Positions 23,378 through 25,146 of a stretch of 25,146 nt of DNA are shown in pieces. Made by a program: the position numbers and the translations under genes. Position 1 is the first letter of the stretch. Every line of letters begins with the position of its first letter. The stretch is from NCBI GenBank assembly GCA_043777675.1, contig JAYWHR010000074.1, positions 1 through 25,146 of the forward strand, read 5' to 3'. The stretch comes from JANMDU01 sp043777675 (GTDB lineage: Bacteria > Pseudomonadota > Gammaproteobacteria > Burkholderiales > Burkholderiaceae_C). The notes beneath the pieces were generated by a model. It did no database searches. It had not been told where the DNA came from and saw nothing but the letters and a program-made list of their open reading frames with translations.

Positions 23378-23944
23378 CTAAAGCCGGATCCCTTTGGCAA
23401 CGAGTGTTTTGCTCAATGCTTGAACTGCACGAGAGCAGTGCGTTTTCACGCTGCCTTCGGAGCAACCCATCGCTGCCGCAGTCTCTGCGACATCCATTTC
23501 CTCCCAATAACGCATGAGGAAGGCTTCTCGTTGACGCGTTGGCAACAACTGCACTGCATCGTCAATTTGTTGCAAAATCTGGCCTCGCGATACCTGTGTC
23601 TCTGCACTCTCTGTTCTCTCAGAGCTGTCAGTTGACTCTAAAGTTTCCAGAAGATCGAAATCTCCGTCGTCGCCAGCTTTTTCAAAGTCGCTCATGTTGG
23701 AAAACACGGCGCGGTGCGTTTTTTGACGGCGAAACCAATCTAGGGTGGTGTTTTGCAAAATCCGTTGAAAGAGCATCGGCAACTCGGCAGCGGGTTTGTC
23801 AGCATAGTTGACCGTGAGCTTGATCATGCTGTCTTGCACGATATCGAGTGCAGCATCTTCATCTCGGACATGGTAGACCGAGCGCTTAAAGGCGCGTTTT
23901 TCCACAGACTTGAGGAAATCGGAGAGTTCTTGCTCGGTGGCCAA
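23378..23944 (-). CDS. RNA polymerase sigma factor, ECF-like (sigma-70 family)
   Basis: The product is 188 residues. Region 2 covers about 10-75 (FKRSVYHVRDEDAALDIVQDSMIKL, PMLFQRILQNTTLDWFRRQK). An acidic linker follows (about 82-118). Region 4 is at about 125-180 (QQIDDAVQLLPTRQREAFLMRYWEEMDVAETAAAMGCSEGSVKTHCSRAVQAL). The start appears to be a TTG at 23944, because MATEQELSDFLKSVEKRAFKR fits the family N-terminus and no in-frame ATG exists close upstream; a start this weak may limit translation. It heads the run with DUF3619, DUF3106 and RDD. Regulation by the DUF3619 protein is likely but unproven. Confidence 0.9.
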   Translation of the reverse strand: MATEQELSDFLKSVEKRAFKRSVYHVRDEDAALDIVQDSMIKLTVNYADKPAAELPMLFQRILQNTTLDWFRRQKTHRAVFSNMSDFEKAGDDGDFDLLETLESTDSSERTESAETQVSRGQILQQIDDAVQLLPTRQREAFLMRYWEEMDVAETAAAMGCSEGSVKTHCSRAVQALSKTLVAKGIRL

Positions 23945-24073
23945 AATAATCTGCTTGGTGCGTTGTATTTGTATGAGCTGATGGTATTGCAGCTTTATCT
24001 CGATTTGTATTATCGCATCAGGACATATGCATCTCTTGAAGCCTAATGTGAGTAAAAAATCACAATCGGAAAA

Positions 24074-25009
24074 TCAGTAGCCACGCTCGCGTTGCACCAC
24101 GCCGCTGATCGGATCACCAGCCTCTAGCCTGCGAATTTTTTCGCTGATTTGCTCAATCGATGGCGTGAGCAATGTCTGTGCAGCAATGTGCGGTGTTAGG
24201 CTGATGCGTGGATGTGAGCGAAATGGATGATCTACAGGAGCTGGTTCGGTACGCAACACATCAAGGCACGCACCAGCCATATGCCCACTGGCGAGTAATC
24301 CGATCAAATCCTTCTCTACCAAGTGCGCCCCCCTTCCCATGTTGATCAAGTAGGCGCCTTGCTGCAAAAGGCTCAAATGCTGTGCGTTCAAAATGTTCAA
24401 AGTCTGAGGTGTGGAGGGCAAGGCGCAAACCAAGACTTTGCAACGAGACAAAAACTGACGCAGATCATCACCGCCATAGCAGCGAATTCCTTCCAGCGCT
24501 TTGAGCGAACGACTCCAACCAGAGACAGGAAACCCAAGGTCTCGTACCCGTTCGGCAATCTTGCTGCCCAGTTGCCCTAAGCCGAGAATGCCCACCGGGT
24601 GGTCGCTGCGTGCTGTTTCTGGATACGCCGGCCACAGGCCAGCGCGCGTGTCTCGCTCGTATTGATCAAAGCGATAGACGTGACGCAGCAGCGCATGCGT
24701 CACGTAATCCTGCATTTGAGCGGCCATTCCCCCGTCTTCAATGCGCACCAAAGCAAGGGTTGCCGGTAATCGCAGTCTGAGGAGGGAATCCACGCCCGCA
24801 CCGAGTGCAAACACAGCTTTGAGCTGAGACTGCGCGTCAAAGAACGCTTGCGTAGGTGCCCATGTGATGGCGTACTCGGCTGAATTTTCGGTACCTGACC
24901 ATACTTTGATATTCGCCTCGGGCAGTGCGTTTGCCAATGCGTCTGCCCAAGGCTGCGCATCCATCGTGGGGCAGCAGAAAACGATGTTTGGTGAGGTGAG
25001 GCTTCGCAT
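24074..25009 (-). CDS. Glyoxylate/hydroxypyruvate reductase A-like 2-hydroxyacid dehydrogenase
   Basis: The product is 311 residues, the size of GhrA. It reduces glyoxylate or hydroxypyruvate with NAD(P)H in the cytoplasm. The dinucleotide-binding motif GLGQLG is at 143-148. The catalytic triad is Arg226 (INMGRGAHLV), Glu255 (LRTEPAP) and His274 (LTPHIAAQT). FALGAGVDSLL and EDGGMAAQMQDYVTHALLRHVYRFDQYERD are typical of the GhrA branch rather than of GhrB or SerA. WPAYPETARSDHPVGILGLG fits too. It is a single transcription unit, with a perfect 15-bp palindrome 16 bp upstream of the start. No ribosome-binding site is obvious before ATG 25009. Confidence 0.92.
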   Translation of the reverse strand: MRSLTSPNIVFCCPTMDAQPWADALANALPEANIKVWSGTENSAEYAITWAPTQAFFDAQSQLKAVFALGAGVDSLLRLRLPATLALVRIEDGGMAAQMQDYVTHALLRHVYRFDQYERDTRAGLWPAYPETARSDHPVGILGLGQLGSKIAERVRDLGFPVSGWSRSLKALEGIRCYGGDDLRQFLSRCKVLVCALPSTPQTLNILNAQHLSLLQQGAYLINMGRGAHLVEKDLIGLLASGHMAGACLDVLRTEPAPVDHPFRSHPRISLTPHIAAQTLLTPSIEQISEKIRRLEAGDPISGVVQRERGY

Positions 25010-25024
25010 AGTGAGATGGTAGCC

Positions 25025-25039
25025 TCAGTCATTGACTGA
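25025..25039. promoter_or_regulatory. Perfect 15-bp palindrome upstream of the GhrA-like gene
   Basis: TCAGTCATTGACTGA has 7-base perfect arms around a central T. It ends 30 bp and begins 16 bp from the dehydrogenase start, a position where a dimeric regulator could block or assist transcription. No regulator is assigned. Confidence 0.4.
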
Positions 25040-25049
25040 AACGACGTTA

Positions 25050-25146
25050 TGTCATAAGCAAATAGAAACGTCACCATCGCGGCAAATTCAAATGTCACCT
25101 TTTAGGAGGGTGAAATTGAATGAAAGCGAAGTTACAGATGGACGAG
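25050..25146 (+). mobile_element. Possible left end of an insertion sequence, with start of its first gene
   Basis: From TGTCATAAGC at 25050 the sequence carries two near-identical motifs, AAACGTCACC (25066-25075) and AAATGTCACC (25090-25099), 24 bp apart. Spaced GTCACC repeats next to a TGTCA terminus are a pattern I associate with the ends of some insertion sequences. A strong AGGAGG at 25104-25109 then precedes possible starts TTG 25116 and ATG 25120, both open to the window edge; the ATG frame begins MKAKLQMDE. The element family cannot be proven because the rest lies outside the window. It could instead be an ordinary gene start with an operator. Confidence 0.4.

Noticed and set aside
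24625..24640. TACGCCGGCC in the GhrA-like gene as a repeat copy
   Set aside because: No ATAGC or GCT block at the right spacing; it encodes conserved protein sequence.

Overview
The window looks like chromosomal DNA of a betaproteobacterium of the order Burkholderiales, most likely family Comamonadaceae. This rests on recognisable neighbourhoods: ftsK-lolA beside a Crp/Fnr gene divergent from trxB, phaR near rimO, and a sigma factor/DUF3619/DUF3106/RDD run. The protein sequences fit, including an E. coli-like TrxB and a RimO with the family motifs. Base composition is moderate. Apart from a possible insertion-sequence end at the extreme right there is no prophage, plasmid or defence-island signature. 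The species cannot be named from sequence alone.

Left part (1-8100): a stand-alone receiver-domain protein (minus strand, cut by the window edge) faces a plus-strand run of envelope and stress genes. These are an OmpA-family porin, a di-iron ferritin-like protein, a membrane-anchored BON protein, a glycine-zipper lipoprotein, a flavodoxin-like oxidoreductase, a DUF1003 membrane protein and a double-BON lipoprotein. Two paralogous Crp/Fnr-type regulators follow on the minus strand. After them comes a poorly coding stretch with two doubtful small ORFs and a proline-rich lipoprotein.

Middle (8200-19200): mostly housekeeping. It holds lolA and ftsK, a third Crp/Fnr regulator divergent from trxB, tRNA-Val(GAC) with its own promoter and terminator, phaR, a HiPIP gene, rimO, a type II 3-hydroxyacyl-CoA dehydrogenase, a patatin-like lipoprotein with greB, and a P-II gene closed by a symmetrical terminator.

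Right part (19200-25146): all genes are on the minus strand. There is an orphan branched-chain-amino-acid-type substrate-binding protein; a run of sigma factor, DUF3619, DUF3106, RDD, dgkA and LOG phosphoribohydrolase; and a GhrA-like 2-hydroxyacid dehydrogenase. The last ~100 bases resemble the left end of an insertion sequence.

The most striking structure is a dispersed 44-bp repeat, bounded by GCT and GCCGGCTA and carrying ATAGC in its middle. Four good copies and one degenerate copy were found. Two lie between genes. The other two lie inside lolA and rimO, in the same reading frame, so that two unrelated proteins share an A-x3-I-A-x4-S-M-P-A-T peptide. In lolA it forms the second half of the signal peptide; in rimO it sits in an insertion of about 28 residues relative to my recollection of E. 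coli RimO. Other non-coding signals are a perfect 22-bp inverted repeat and overlapping operator-like palindromes in the dehydrogenase/patatin intergenic region, a CRP-type half-site pair between the Crp/Fnr gene and trxB, and several short perfect palindromes upstream of genes.
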